This document shows, piece after piece, positions 1 to 7,685 of a stretch of DNA of 64,000 nt. The notes under the pieces are model-generated. The model did not search any database. It was not told the DNA's origin and worked only from the letters and a program-made list of their open reading frames with translations. Both the position numbers and the translations under genes were made by a program. Every line of letters starts with the position of its first letter. Positions within the stretch are counted from its first letter, which is position 1. The DNA comes from Bacteroides gallinarum DSM 18171 = JCM 13658. Lineage in GTDB: Bacteria; Bacteroidota; Bacteroidia; Bacteroidales; Bacteroidaceae. The stretch is taken from NCBI RefSeq assembly GCF_000374365.1, contig NZ_KB894120.1, positions 1 to 64,000 of the forward strand, read 5' to 3'.

Positions 1-183
1 TTTAGGATGATAAGCTGAGCGCCCCGTTTCTTTATAAAGCTTCTTGAAATTATCAAGATCGAGACTGTCAACAACTGCATTGACTATGCGGACAGGGTCG
101 CCCGCAGCTATGTTTTCATCAATTCTTTGTGGAAAAAGAACCGTTTGGTTGGGAATGTAAGGACGAAAATGTAACTTTGCCAT
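1..183 (-). CDS. IS1182-family transposase, N-terminal fragment (61 codons)
   Basis: The ATG at 183-181 opens a frame that runs off the left edge. The peptide begins MAKLHFRPYIPNQTVLFPQR and continues with a DxxxLDNFxxLYKxTGRxAYHPK region, which I recognise as the start of the DUF772-type N-terminal domain of IS1182 transposases. Family knowledge: these enzymes excise and insert the element by a DDE mechanism. The catalytic domain is outside the window, so intactness is unknown. It reads away from the neighbouring phospholipase gene. Confidence 0.85.
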   Translation of the reverse strand, partial: MAKLHFRPYIPNQTVLFPQRIDENIAAGDPVRIVNAVVDSLDLDNFKKLYKETGRSAYHPK

Positions 184-229
184 AACGAAAAAACTGATGC
201 CTAAAGTTACATAAACTTTGGCTAATAAC

Positions 230-259
230 AAAGCCCGGGCTTGGGAAAGTCTGGGCTTT
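230..259. repeat. Hairpin in IS border
   Basis: Arms at 230-242 and 247-259 pair at 11 of 13 positions around a GGGA loop. It lies between the transposase start and the stronger hairpin at 271-298. Confidence 0.55.
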
Positions 260-264
260 GTGCA

Positions 265-298
265 TAAAAAAGGTTGTGTCAAAATGTTGACACAACCT
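265..298 (-). terminator. Intrinsic-terminator-like hairpin at IS border
   Basis: Perfect 12-bp arms at 271-282 and 287-298 enclose AATG. On the minus strand the stem is followed by a T run (265-270), so it would stop transcription entering the transposase from outside. On the plus strand a T run at 303-311 follows, so it may work in both directions. Confidence 0.65.
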
Positions 299-342
299 CC
301 TAATTTTTTTTAAACGAATGAGCATATCTCGATGATATATTG

Positions 343-350
343 TATATTTG
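343..350 (+). promoter_or_regulatory. -7 box (TATATTTG) for the phospholipase gene
   Basis: Matches the Bacteroides TAnnTTTG -7 consensus 34 bases before the TTG start codon at 384. Confidence 0.5.
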
Positions 351-383
351 CCAACTCATAAAACTAAATAAACTTACAAAGTT

Positions 384-1613
384 TTGAGACAGGCTCTATT
401 CGTCATATTATTTACATTTTTCATTGGAAGCGTCCGGGCGCAAAGTACCAGCGATTCTCTTGTAATGAACTACATGCAGGAAATGGGAATACCGCTGACC
501 TACAACAATAAAGTCGGGCTATTGATGACCGGTCGCGAAAAGTTTATCGACTTATTCGAAACTATCCGCCATGCCCGGCATCACATCCACCTGGAATACT
601 TCAATTTCCGCAACGACTCTATCGCCAACGCCCTTTTCGACTTACTGGCCGAGAAAGCAAAGGAGGGAGTAGAGGTACGTGCCATGTTCGATGCCTTCGG
701 CAATTGGTCTAACAACAAACCGCTTAAAAAACATCATTTGCAGGCTATCAAAGAGCGTGGTATCGAAATCGTGAAGTTCGACCCTATCACCTTTCCCTAT
801 ATCAACCATGCCATGCACCGGGACCACCGCAAAATCGTCGTCATCGACGGAAAAATCGGTTATACGGGCGGCATGAACATAGCCGACTACTATATCAACG
901 GCTTACCCAAAATCGGCAAATGGCACGATATACACATGCATATAGAAGGAGATGCCGTGCGCTACCTGCAAGGAATTTTCCTGACTATGTGGAACCGGGA
1001 AACCGGGCAACACATCGGCGGTCCGGCATATTTCCCCGACCTGCCCCAGTTTCCCGACAGCATAGCCGAGGAAATTTCGATAGTAGACCGTACGCCCCGG
1101 GAAACGCCCCGCTCTATCAGCCATGCCTATACCGCCTCAATCGAAGCCGCCCAGAAAAAAATCCAGATAGTAAATCCCTATTTCGTACCAACGAAATCCA
1201 TTCGTAAAGCTATTAAGAATGCATTAAAGAAAGGTACGGAAGTAGAAATAATGATACCGGCTGTATCGGATATTCCCTTCACTCCCGAAGCATCTTTCTA
1301 CATCGCCCACAAACTGATGAAGCGGGGAGCGAAAATCTACCTGTTCAGAGACGGGTTCCACCATTCCAAGGTAATGATGATAGACGGCTCATTCTGCACG
1401 GTAGGTACGGCAAATCTCAACAGCCGCAGTTTGCGTTACGACTATGAAACGAATGCTTTCATTTTCGACCCGGCAACGACGCACCAACTGAACAGCATGT
1501 TCGAAAGAGACAAGCAGAACAGTACGCTGCTCACTCCAGAGTTGTGGAAAAAGCGCTCGGGCTGGAAAAAATTCATCGGCTGGGTAGGTAACCTGCTGAC
1601 CCCTTTCCTATAA
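384..1613 (+). CDS. Secreted phospholipase D / cardiolipin synthase family protein
   Basis: This 409-residue protein has two HKD motifs, H148-x-K150-x4-D155 and H327-x-K329-x4-D334, which together form the single active site of phospholipase D-type phosphatidyl transferases. Cardiolipin synthases of this family join two phospholipids at the membrane. The start is TTG: an in-frame stop lies at 369-371, and the first 20 residues form a signal-peptide-like stretch ending VRAQ, which would be lost from any later ATG. Only one N-terminal hydrophobic segment is present, whereas classical ClsA has two, so a periplasmic PLD is an alternative to a true Cls. It stands alone, just outside the IS fragment. 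Confidence 0.85.
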   Translation: MRQALFVILFTFFIGSVRAQSTSDSLVMNYMQEMGIPLTYNNKVGLLMTGREKFIDLFETIRHARHHIHLEYFNFRNDSIANALFDLLAEKAKEGVEVRAMFDAFGNWSNNKPLKKHHLQAIKERGIEIVKFDPITFPYINHAMHRDHRKIVVIDGKIGYTGGMNIADYYINGLPKIGKWHDIHMHIEGDAVRYLQGIFLTMWNRETGQHIGGPAYFPDLPQFPDSIAEEISIVDRTPRETPRSISHAYTASIEAAQKKIQIVNPYFVPTKSIRKAIKNALKKGTEVEIMIPAVSDIPFTPEASFYIAHKLMKRGAKIYLFRDGFHHSKVMMIDGSFCTVGTANLNSRSLRYDYETNAFIFDPATTHQLNSMFERDKQNSTLLTPELWKKRSGWKKFIGWVGNLLTPFL

Positions 1614-1673
1614 ACCTTTCCTCCATTTTTTAATTTTTAAATTTTAATTTTCAATTCTCCCGAGAACTTTGGC

Positions 1674-1681
1674 TACCTTTG
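1674..1681 (+). promoter_or_regulatory. -7 box (TACCTTTG) for thyA-folA
   Basis: TAnnTTTG match 23 bases before the thyA ATG. An AT-rich tract at 1625-1652 precedes it. No clear -33 TTG is seen. Confidence 0.6.
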
Positions 1682-1704
1682 GCAAGGCTTTTAACAAGTA
1701 ATCC

Positions 1705-2499
1705 ATGAAACAATATTTAGATTTGCTCAACCGCGTGCTGACCGAAGGCACAGAAAAAAGCGACCGTACCGGAACCGGTACAATCAGCGTATTCGGACAC
1801 CAGATGCGCTTTAATATGGACGAGGGTTTTCCTTGCCTGACAACTAAGAAACTTCATTTGAAATCCATTATATACGAACTGCTATGGTTCCTGAAAGGTG
1901 ATACGAATGTAAAGTACCTGCAAGATAACGGCGTGCGTATCTGGAATGAATGGGCCGACGAAAATGGAGACTTAGGACACATCTACGGCTACCAATGGCG
2001 TTCGTGGCCGGATTACAAAGGCGGGACAATCGACCAGATTAGCGAAGCCATAGAAACTATCAGGCACAATCCGGACTCGCGCCGTATCATAGTCAGTGCC
2101 TGGAACGTAGGCGACCTGGACAACATGAACCTGCCGCCCTGTCACGCATTCTTCCAGTTCTACGTAGCCAACGGGCGGCTCAGCCTGCAACTCTACCAGC
2201 GAAGCGCGGATATATTCTTAGGAGTGCCGTTCAACATCGCATCGTATGCCCTGCTTCTGCAAATGGCAGCACAAGTAACCGGGCTGAAAGCAGGAGATTT
2301 CATACACACCCTGGGAGATGCGCACATCTACCTGAACCACCTGGAACAAGTGAAGCTCCAACTGAGCCGTGAGCCGAGGTCGCTCCCGCAGATGAAAATC
2401 AATCCGGATATAAAAAACATCTTCGACTTCAAGTTCGAAGACTTCGAACTGGTAAACTATAATCCGCATCCGCACATTGCCGGAAAGGTAGCTGTATAA
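1705..2499 (+). CDS. thyA: Thymidylate synthase
   Basis: Converts dUMP and 5,10-methylene-tetrahydrofolate to dTMP and dihydrofolate. At 264 residues it has the length of the E. coli enzyme. It shows the N-terminal SDRTGTGT phosphate-binding loop, the catalytic cysteine at position 146 in [11 protein letters not shown], and the QRSAD block. The next gene on the same strand, 84 bases on, is dihydrofolate reductase, which recycles the dihydrofolate made here, so the two form a thymidylate-cycle operon. Confidence 0.98.
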   Translation: MKQYLDLLNRVLTEGTEKSDRTGTGTISVFGHQMRFNMDEGFPCLTTKKLHLKSIIYELLWFLKGDTNVKYLQDNGVRIWNEWADENGDLGHIYGYQWRSWPDYKGGTIDQISEAIETIRHNPDSRRIIVSAWNVGDLDNMNLPPCHAFFQFYVANGRLSLQLYQRSADIFLGVPFNIASYALLLQMAAQVTGLKAGDFIHTLGDAHIYLNHLEQVKLQLSREPRSLPQMKINPDIKNIFDFKFEDFELVNYNPHPHIAGKVAV

Positions 2500-2583
2500 A
2501 CTACCGTTTCCCGGTATAAACCCGGTACGGGAAAGCACCCCTTATCTTAAAAAAACAAATCGGACTCCTATACAACAAGACAT

Positions 2584-3072
2584 ATGATTAGCATTATCGC
2601 TGCAGTAGACCGCCGCATGGGTATCGGCTATGAAAACAAGTTATTATTCTGGCTTCCCAATGACTTGAAACGCTTCAAAGCGCTCACCACCGGACACACA
2701 ATCATCATGGGGCGCAAAACCTTCGAGTCGCTGCCCAAAGGCGCCCTACCGAACCGGCGGAACATCGTCCTGTCTACCCGTCGCGACATCCGATGCCCGG
2801 GTGCAGAAGTTTTCCCCTCCCTCGAAGAAGCCCTGAAAAACTGTGCACAGGATGAGCAGGTTTACATTATAGGCGGAGCCAGCGTATACCGCCAGGCTCT
2901 CCCGCTGGCAGACGCGCTCTGCCTTACGGAAATAGATGCGGAAGCCCCCGAAGCAGATGCCTGCTTTCCGGAAGTAGACCCCGAAATATGGCAAGAAAAA
3001 AGCAGGGAGTCTCATCCGGTAGACGAGAAGCATCCCTGCCCTTATGCTTTTGTCGATTATATCCGCAGATAG
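2584..3072 (+). CDS. folA: Dihydrofolate reductase
   Basis: Reduces dihydrofolate to tetrahydrofolate with NADPH. The 162-residue protein has the family N-terminus (SIIAAVDRRMGIG), the active-site acid at Asp27 within WLPNDLKRFK, and the MGRKTFES and YIIGGASVY nucleotide-binding blocks. No -7 box is visible between thyA and folA, which suggests co-transcription. Its stop codon is one base from the stop of the convergent Lrp gene. Confidence 0.97.
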   Translation: MISIIAAVDRRMGIGYENKLLFWLPNDLKRFKALTTGHTIIMGRKTFESLPKGALPNRRNIVLSTRRDIRCPGAEVFPSLEEALKNCAQDEQVYIIGGASVYRQALPLADALCLTEIDAEAPEADACFPEVDPEIWQEKSRESHPVDEKHPCPYAFVDYIRR

Positions 3073-3073
3073 T

Positions 3074-3550
3074 TTATTCCTCCTCCTCTTCCACGATTAT
3101 CGGCATCTGCCGTTTAATGGCCTCGTGGAATGAAATCAGCGTTTCCGTACGCGACAACCCCAGCGGCTGCAACTTATCGTGGATAATACTCAGCAGATGA
3201 TGATTATTCCGGGCGTACAACTTAATAAACATATCATACTTACCCGTTGTAAAGTGGCACTCCACAATCTCGGGAATGGCTTCCAACGCTTTTGTCACGG
3301 CATCAAAAGTAGCGGGATCTTTTAAATAGATTCCAATATACGCACAAGTCTCATATCCTATCTTTTCCGGGTCTATGACATATTCCGACCCCTTCAATAT
3401 ACCCAGATTGGTGAGTTTCTGAATACGCTGGTGGATAGCCGCCCCAGATACATTGCATGCCCTGGCTACTTCAAGGAAGGGAATACGCGCATTATCGGCA
3501 ATCAACTGCAATATTTGCTCGTCTAAAGTATCCAATTGATGATGTCCCAT
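3074..3550 (-). CDS. Lrp/AsnC family transcriptional regulator
   Basis: A 158-residue Lrp/AsnC protein. Residues 6-60 form the winged helix-turn-helix (LDTLDEQILQLIADNARIPF, then NVSGAAIHQRIQKL) and residues about 70-145 the RAM ligand-binding domain. It ends in a run of five glutamates. Family members bind amino acids or related ligands and act as dimers or octamers. I chose the ATG at 3550; a longer frame would need a TTG at 3562. It converges on folA with one base between stops and diverges from the M64 peptidase. Its target genes cannot be told from the sequence. Confidence 0.9.
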   Translation of the reverse strand: MGHHQLDTLDEQILQLIADNARIPFLEVARACNVSGAAIHQRIQKLTNLGILKGSEYVIDPEKIGYETCAYIGIYLKDPATFDAVTKALEAIPEIVECHFTTGKYDMFIKLYARNNHHLLSIIHDKLQPLGLSRTETLISFHEAIKRQMPIIVEEEEE

Positions 3551-3608
3551 TTCTAATTCCAATAATTAATTAAATGAATATTTTACCGTATTCTGCTACG
3601 GCAATGTG

Positions 3609-3616
3609 CAAAGTTA
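3609..3616 (-). promoter_or_regulatory. -7 box (TAACTTTG) for the Lrp gene
   Basis: TAnnTTTG match on the minus strand about 58 bases upstream of the ATG at 3550. Confidence 0.5.
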
Positions 3617-3706
3617 GCCATTTTTTCTCCAATTAAAATACGAATTATAACTTTTCTTGCTAAAAAGAGAATAATCGCATATGCCGGGTAATACAGACAA
3701 AAATCG

Positions 3707-3714
3707 TATCTTTG
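3707..3714 (+). promoter_or_regulatory. -7 box (TATCTTTG) for the M64 peptidase
   Basis: Consensus -7 element placing the start point about 12 bases before the ATG at 3733, so the leader is very short. Confidence 0.55.
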
Positions 3715-3732
3715 TAAAACGGTTAAATTACA

Positions 3733-5016
3733 ATGGATATGAAAAAATATATATTACTCTTACTCTGTTCGGTAGCGCTCTCCCCCCTCCGCGCACAGGT
3801 TTTCGCCGACTATTTCGCGGATAAAACCCTCCGTGTAGATTACATCTTCAACGGCAATGCATCCCGGCAGGATATTTGCCTGGACGGACTATCCTCCCTC
3901 CCGACCTGGGCAGGCAGAAAACACCACCTGGCAGAACTGCCGTTGCAAGGCAACGGGCAGATTGTCATGCGCGATGCAGCCAGCGGAAAAACGATATATG
4001 CCACATCCTTCTCCTCGCTTTTCCAAGAGTGGCTGGAAACGGAAGAAGCTACAAGCATAACGAAAGGATTCGAGAATACATTTCTTCTCCCCTATCCGCT
4101 CCAACCGGTCGAGATAGAAATCACGCTGCTCGATTCCCGCCGCAACATACGTGCCGCAATGAAACACACCGTACATCCGGACGATGTATTAATCGCACAG
4201 AAAGGCACTTCGCACATCACCCCGCACAAATACCTGCTGCAAAACGGAAACACGGAGCAATGTATCGACGTAGCAATCCTTGCAGAAGGATATACCCCCC
4301 AGGAAATGCCGACATTCTACCGGGACGCCGGTATTGCCTGTGAAAGCCTTTTTGCACACGAACCGTTCAAGTCGATGAAGAAACGGTTCAATATCGTGGC
4401 AGTAGCCAGCCCTTCCATGGACAGCGGGGTCAGCGTACCCAGATTAGGCGAATGGAAGCATACCGCTTTCGGCTCTCATTTCAGCACCTTCTATTCCGAC
4501 CGCTACCTAACCACGTCGCATGTAAAAGCGATACACGATGCCTTAGCGGGAATACCTTACGAACACATCATTATATTAGCCAATACGGAAGAATACGGAG
4601 GAGGAGGTATCTATAACTCATATACCCTTACCACAGCCCACCACCCGCTGTTCCGTCCGGTAGTGGTACATGAATTCGGCCATAGCTTCGCTGGGCTTGC
4701 CGACGAATATTTCTATGACAACGACATTATGACGGATACTTATCCGCTGGACATAGAACCCTGGGAGCAGAACATCAGCACACGGGTAGATTTCGCCTCG
4801 AAATGGAAAGACATGCTTGCCGAAGCCACCCCTATTCCCACCCCGTCCGGTGAAAGCGGTAAATACCCGGTCGGTGTGTACGAAGGAGGCGGTTATTCCG
4901 CAAAAGGAGTTTACCGCCCGGCAAACGATTGCCGTATGCGTACCAACGAATATCCCACCTTCTGCCCCGTATGCCAACGCGCTATCCGTAAAATTATCGA
5001 GTTTTATACAGAATAA
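3733..5016 (+). CDS. M64-family (IgA peptidase-type) secreted metallopeptidase
   Basis: A 427-residue protein with a signal peptide (residues 1-22, ending LRAQ) and the zinc motif H313-E-F-G-H317, extended as HEFGHSFAGLADEY, which is characteristic of peptidase family M64. Family knowledge: M64 members are zinc endopeptidases, the founder being an IgA protease of Clostridium ramosum. The N-terminal 150 residues match the beta-rich M64 N-domain by position. A second possible start is the ATG at 3739. The substrate is not predictable; many Bacteroides carry this gene with no link to IgA. The next gene on the strand, 31 bases on, is an acetyltransferase. Confidence 0.88.
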   Translation: MDMKKYILLLLCSVALSPLRAQVFADYFADKTLRVDYIFNGNASRQDICLDGLSSLPTWAGRKHHLAELPLQGNGQIVMRDAASGKTIYATSFSSLFQEWLETEEATSITKGFENTFLLPYPLQPVEIEITLLDSRRNIRAAMKHTVHPDDVLIAQKGTSHITPHKYLLQNGNTEQCIDVAILAEGYTPQEMPTFYRDAGIACESLFAHEPFKSMKKRFNIVAVASPSMDSGVSVPRLGEWKHTAFGSHFSTFYSDRYLTTSHVKAIHDALAGIPYEHIIILANTEEYGGGGIYNSYTLTTAHHPLFRPVVVHEFGHSFAGLADEYFYDNDIMTDTYPLDIEPWEQNISTRVDFASKWKDMLAEATPIPTPSGESGKYPVGVYEGGGYSAKGVYRPANDCRMRTNEYPTFCPVCQRAIRKIIEFYTE

Positions 5017-5047
5017 ACAACAATAACCAACTTCAAAAAACAGACTT

Positions 5048-5581
5048 ATGATTAAATTTCAACGTATCACGACTGCGGATACAGCCCTGTATAATTACAT
5101 GGAGCAGTTAATGACCGCTTCTTTCCCACCCGAAGAATACCGTTCATTGGAGGAGCTCCGTACCTATACGGATACCAAACCGCATTTTCACTGTAATATC
5201 ATCCTCCACCATGACACCCCGGTAGGGTTTATCACCTACTGGGATTTCGGGCAGTTCTATTATGTGGAGCATTTTGCTATCGACCCGTCCCAACGCAATG
5301 GCGGTCACGGAAAGAATGTCCTGGAACATTTGTGCCGGCAGATAGACAAACCCATTATTTTGGAAGTGGAAGCGCCCGAAGAAGAAATGGCTGTGCGACG
5401 CATTAACTTCTATAAACGGCATGGCTTTACCCTATGGGAAAAGCCTTATATGCAACCTCCCTATAAACCGGGAGACAACTACCTACCTATGTTGCTAATG
5501 GCGCACGGCAATCTGGAATGCGAGAAAGATTTCGAACAGGTAAAAGAACATATCTACCGGGAAGTGTACAATGTGAAATAA
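5048..5581 (+). CDS. GNAT family N-acetyltransferase
   Basis: A 177-residue acetyl-CoA-dependent acetyltransferase of the GNAT fold. The acetyl-CoA pyrophosphate-binding loop is seen as QRNGGHGKNVLEHL, following the beta-strand YYVEHFAID, and the C-terminal strand FYKRHGFTLWEKPYMQPPY matches motif B. The acceptor is unknown. It lies 31 bases after the M64 peptidase gene and could share its transcript. Confidence 0.85.
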   Translation: MIKFQRITTADTALYNYMEQLMTASFPPEEYRSLEELRTYTDTKPHFHCNIILHHDTPVGFITYWDFGQFYYVEHFAIDPSQRNGGHGKNVLEHLCRQIDKPIILEVEAPEEEMAVRRINFYKRHGFTLWEKPYMQPPYKPGDNYLPMLLMAHGNLECEKDFEQVKEHIYREVYNVK

Positions 5582-5655
5582 ACGATGAGGTTATGTAAAT
5601 CCCTATTAAGTAATAGGAGATAAAAATATAGACGGGTATCAAAGCTAAGATGAAC

Positions 5656-5791
5656 AGTACAACCGTCCGCGATAGCATATTATAACCTGCCAATAGTGTT
5701 CAGTTTTCTCCATATTGATAAATTCAAAATTTATGGCTAAGTTAGAACTGATATGAGCAAGTTATAATATGCTATCGCGGACGGTTGTACT
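5656..5791. repeat. 31-bp perfect inverted repeat around a 74-bp spacer
   Basis: Positions 5656-5686 are the exact reverse complement of 5761-5791, including a TCGCGG/CCGCGA core. The spacer shows no coding potential. Both arms lie inside a 539-base gap that holds no gene. It may be a degenerate mobile miniature element or a very strong terminator. Confidence 0.85.
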
Positions 5792-5793
5792 TC

Positions 5794-5888
5794 GGGATAT
5801 TCAGTAAATGTCTTTAAAAAAACAACTAATTCGCAATAATTCGAATATGAATTAGTTGGCTAATCTTATTCTATCTACTGAATGTCCC
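5794..5888. repeat. Nested inverted repeats inside the gene-free gap
   Basis: The outer arms, 5794-5806 and 5876-5888, pair at 12 of 13 positions. The inner arms, 5823-5832 and 5849-5858 (CAACTAATTC and its complement), are perfect. Confidence 0.7.
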
Positions 5889-5895
5889 TACCCCG

Positions 5896-5949
5896 AACTG
5901 AAGTGCACCCCAAAAGTTTTGTGTCTAACTTTTGGGGTGCACTTCAGTT
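5896..5949. repeat. 23-bp perfect hairpin resembling paired IS3-type ends
   Basis: Arms at 5896-5918 and 5927-5949 are exact complements around an 8-base loop. The arm sequence (CTGAAGTGCACCCCAAAAGTT) is like the terminal repeats of IS3/IS150-group elements, which start TG and carry GCACCCC. Two such ends head to head with nothing between them would be a relic, or a miniature element. A T-rich stretch (5953-5962) follows, so it could also terminate transcription. Confidence 0.75.
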
Positions 5950-6063
5950 ATACGTTTTTTTATTACCGATAAAGGGTATTTAGCTTCAGATTAAAAATTC
6001 ATTCCCTCTAAAGCCGAGCTTTGACCTCTTCTCTTGCTGTAAAGCAGTACATTAGTTACAAAC

Positions 6064-6099
6064 AATAAAGGTCGCCTGTTGGAACAAGCGACCTTTATT
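6064..6099 (-). terminator. Terminator of the exbB-exbD operon
   Basis: 12-bp perfect arms 6064-6075 and 6088-6099 sit 22 bases beyond the stop of the last ExbD gene. Confidence 0.7.
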
Positions 6100-6120
6100 A
6101 TATAGTCTGAATTAACTTTC

Positions 6121-6585
6121 TTACTGGCGCGGTTGCGCAGAGTAGTTAATTTTCAATGCATAAGCTTTACGAAGAGCCTCTTTGATATCTGTTACGATAC
6201 CCATTTTCGTATCTTGGTCAACTTTCAAGGATACTGTCATTTGCGGCTGGTCCTCTTCCTTCATACTGGCGCGTTCACCAATAATGTAGTCCTGGATTGC
6301 AGCAACTTCAGCATAACTGTCGTTCAACTGGATACGGCTCTCATTACCTAATTTCTTACGGAATTCAGCAGTAGGTTTTCCTACGTAGATAAACGTAACC
6401 AAAGACTTCTTCTCGAGTTTTTCCAACTCCGTACCTTGTGGAACCTTAAACTCAACCTTCAATGTTACCTCACGCATGGTCGTTACAATCATGAAGAAGA
6501 ACAACAGGGTAAAGATAAGGTCAGGCAGAGAAGAAGTGTTCAACGCCGGCATTCCGCGCTTTCCGGTTTTATTAAATTTTCCCAT
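6121..6585 (-). CDS. ExbD/TolR family biopolymer transport protein (second copy)
   Basis: A 154-residue ExbD-type protein with a short cytoplasmic N-terminus, one membrane helix (about residues 20-41, PDLIFTLLFFFMIVTTM) containing the conserved proton-path Asp, and a periplasmic domain. ExbD works with ExbB to couple the proton gradient to TonB, powering outer-membrane receptors such as SusC. It overlaps the upstream exbD by one base and is the last gene of a four-gene operon. Confidence 0.93.
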   Translation of the reverse strand: MGKFNKTGKRGMPALNTSSLPDLIFTLLFFFMIVTTMREVTLKVEFKVPQGTELEKLEKKSLVTFIYVGKPTAEFRKKLGNESRIQLNDSYAEVAAIQDYIIGERASMKEEDQPQMTVSLKVDQDTKMGIVTDIKEALRKAYALKINYSAQPRQ

Positions 6586-7175
6586 TACTTCTTTTCTCCG
6601 TACTTTTTAGGTTCTGCCTCAGAAATCTTCTGAGGATAAATATCACGAATCGCTTCTTGTTGTACTTCATCTAAGTCGGCATATTTTTTCTGCCACTTTT
6701 CCTGAGCCAATTCATCGCGTAATTCATTGTACGCAGCTACCAGCTCATTCTGTACAGCTATATATGTCTTATAAGAAGTACCGCGGTCGCATCGCAAAGA
6801 AACTACGTGCTTTTCCGTAACCATCATATTTCCAAAAAATGGCACATCTTTGGCGTGCTTTTCCGGTTTTGTTTCATCGTTATACGGATTAGCAATAAAC
6901 TCCTTTGCCTTTGCGCGCAATTCGTCTATACTAATATAATCGTTACCGCACATTAACTGGTCGTTCATATTCACGAACACCTGCAATACGTTGCGCTCTT
7001 TCAACTTTACATCGTCATTTTCCTGATTCTGTTCGGGCGGAGGCGGCAAACGTCTTGCCAAACCACGGTCAGTATCCATTGACGTTGTAATCAAGAAGAA
7101 AATGAGCAACAAGAAAGCAATGTCCGCTGTAGAACTAGAGTTGATTTCAGGTACTTCTCTTTTCTTTTTAGCCAT
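6585..7175 (-). CDS. ExbD/TolR family biopolymer transport protein (first copy)
   Basis: A 196-residue ExbD with the membrane helix STADIAFLLLIFFLITTSM (about residues 15-33) and its conserved Asp. It is longer than the second copy because of a charged C-terminal tail (KWQKKYADLDEVQQEAIRDI). A Pro-rich stretch (RRLPPPPEQNQ) follows the helix, as is usual for ExbD linkers. Two different ExbD proteins in one operon suggest a mixed ExbD dimer, which is inference. Confidence 0.93.
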   Translation of the reverse strand: MAKKKREVPEINSSSTADIAFLLLIFFLITTSMDTDRGLARRLPPPPEQNQENDDVKLKERNVLQVFVNMNDQLMCGNDYISIDELRAKAKEFIANPYNDETKPEKHAKDVPFFGNMMVTEKHVVSLRCDRGTSYKTYIAVQNELVAAYNELRDELAQEKWQKKYADLDEVQQEAIRDIYPQKISEAEPKKYGEKK

Positions 7176-7190
7176 CTCAGTTTCCTTTTA

Positions 7191-7673
7191 TTATTTAAAC
7201 TTTTTAGCTATACCAAAACCAAATATCAACAGAATCATTGCACCCATCATAATATAGATAGTGTACAAGAACATATCTGTCAACTTCAACCAGAACGGAA
7301 CATTTTCTGCACCATCATAGCCAGGCATTACCAATGGTTGGTCGCTTCCCATAGCCCATGATATAACCAATACCACGATAATGAGAATCAAACCTAACAA
7401 TGATTTAATTGCAGTCATAGGAGAATCAATGAATCCTGTTACAAATTGATAAATAGCAGCTACGATTGTAATAATAACAGCTATTCCAAACAGGATATAC
7501 ATCCAGTATATCAAAGCATCTGTTTGTGCAGGCTCCTCCATTGCAGTATCTGCGACCAAACGCTGATCAACTGGGGTTTCTCCGCCAAAGAAGAACATAC
7601 CCAGGATGACCAATGTAATGGCAAGCATCACATACAATACAGTACCTGAAACTTTTTGAATTCTAATTTTCAT
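7191..7673 (-). CDS. Four-helix inner-membrane protein of the ExbB/ExbD operon, function unknown
   Basis: A 160-residue protein with four predicted membrane helices, near residues 8-28, 54-76, 86-108 and 130-155. I recognise no named domain. It sits between exbB (12 bases upstream) and the first exbD (15 bases downstream), so it is translated with the TonB energy complex and may be an accessory subunit. That role is inferred from position only. Confidence 0.8.
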   Translation of the reverse strand: MKIRIQKVSGTVLYVMLAITLVILGMFFFGGETPVDQRLVADTAMEEPAQTDALIYWMYILFGIAVIITIVAAIYQFVTGFIDSPMTAIKSLLGLILIIVVLVISWAMGSDQPLVMPGYDGAENVPFWLKLTDMFLYTIYIMMGAMILLIFGFGIAKKFK

Positions 7674-7685
7674 ATCGCAGATAAA

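Larger units (their letters stand above)
1..300 (-). mobile_element. IS1182-family insertion sequence, left-edge fragment
   Basis: The first 300 bases hold the 5' end of a transposase gene read leftward, with a hairpin-rich border outside it. The rest of the element lies beyond the window, so its inner terminal repeat and target duplication cannot be seen. The outer boundary is probably near 298-300, where a 12-bp perfect inverted repeat sits, but this is inference. Confidence 0.65.

Noticed and set aside
5896..5949. Complete IS3-family element
   Set aside because: Two end-like sequences face each other across eight bases; no transposase lies between or beside them.
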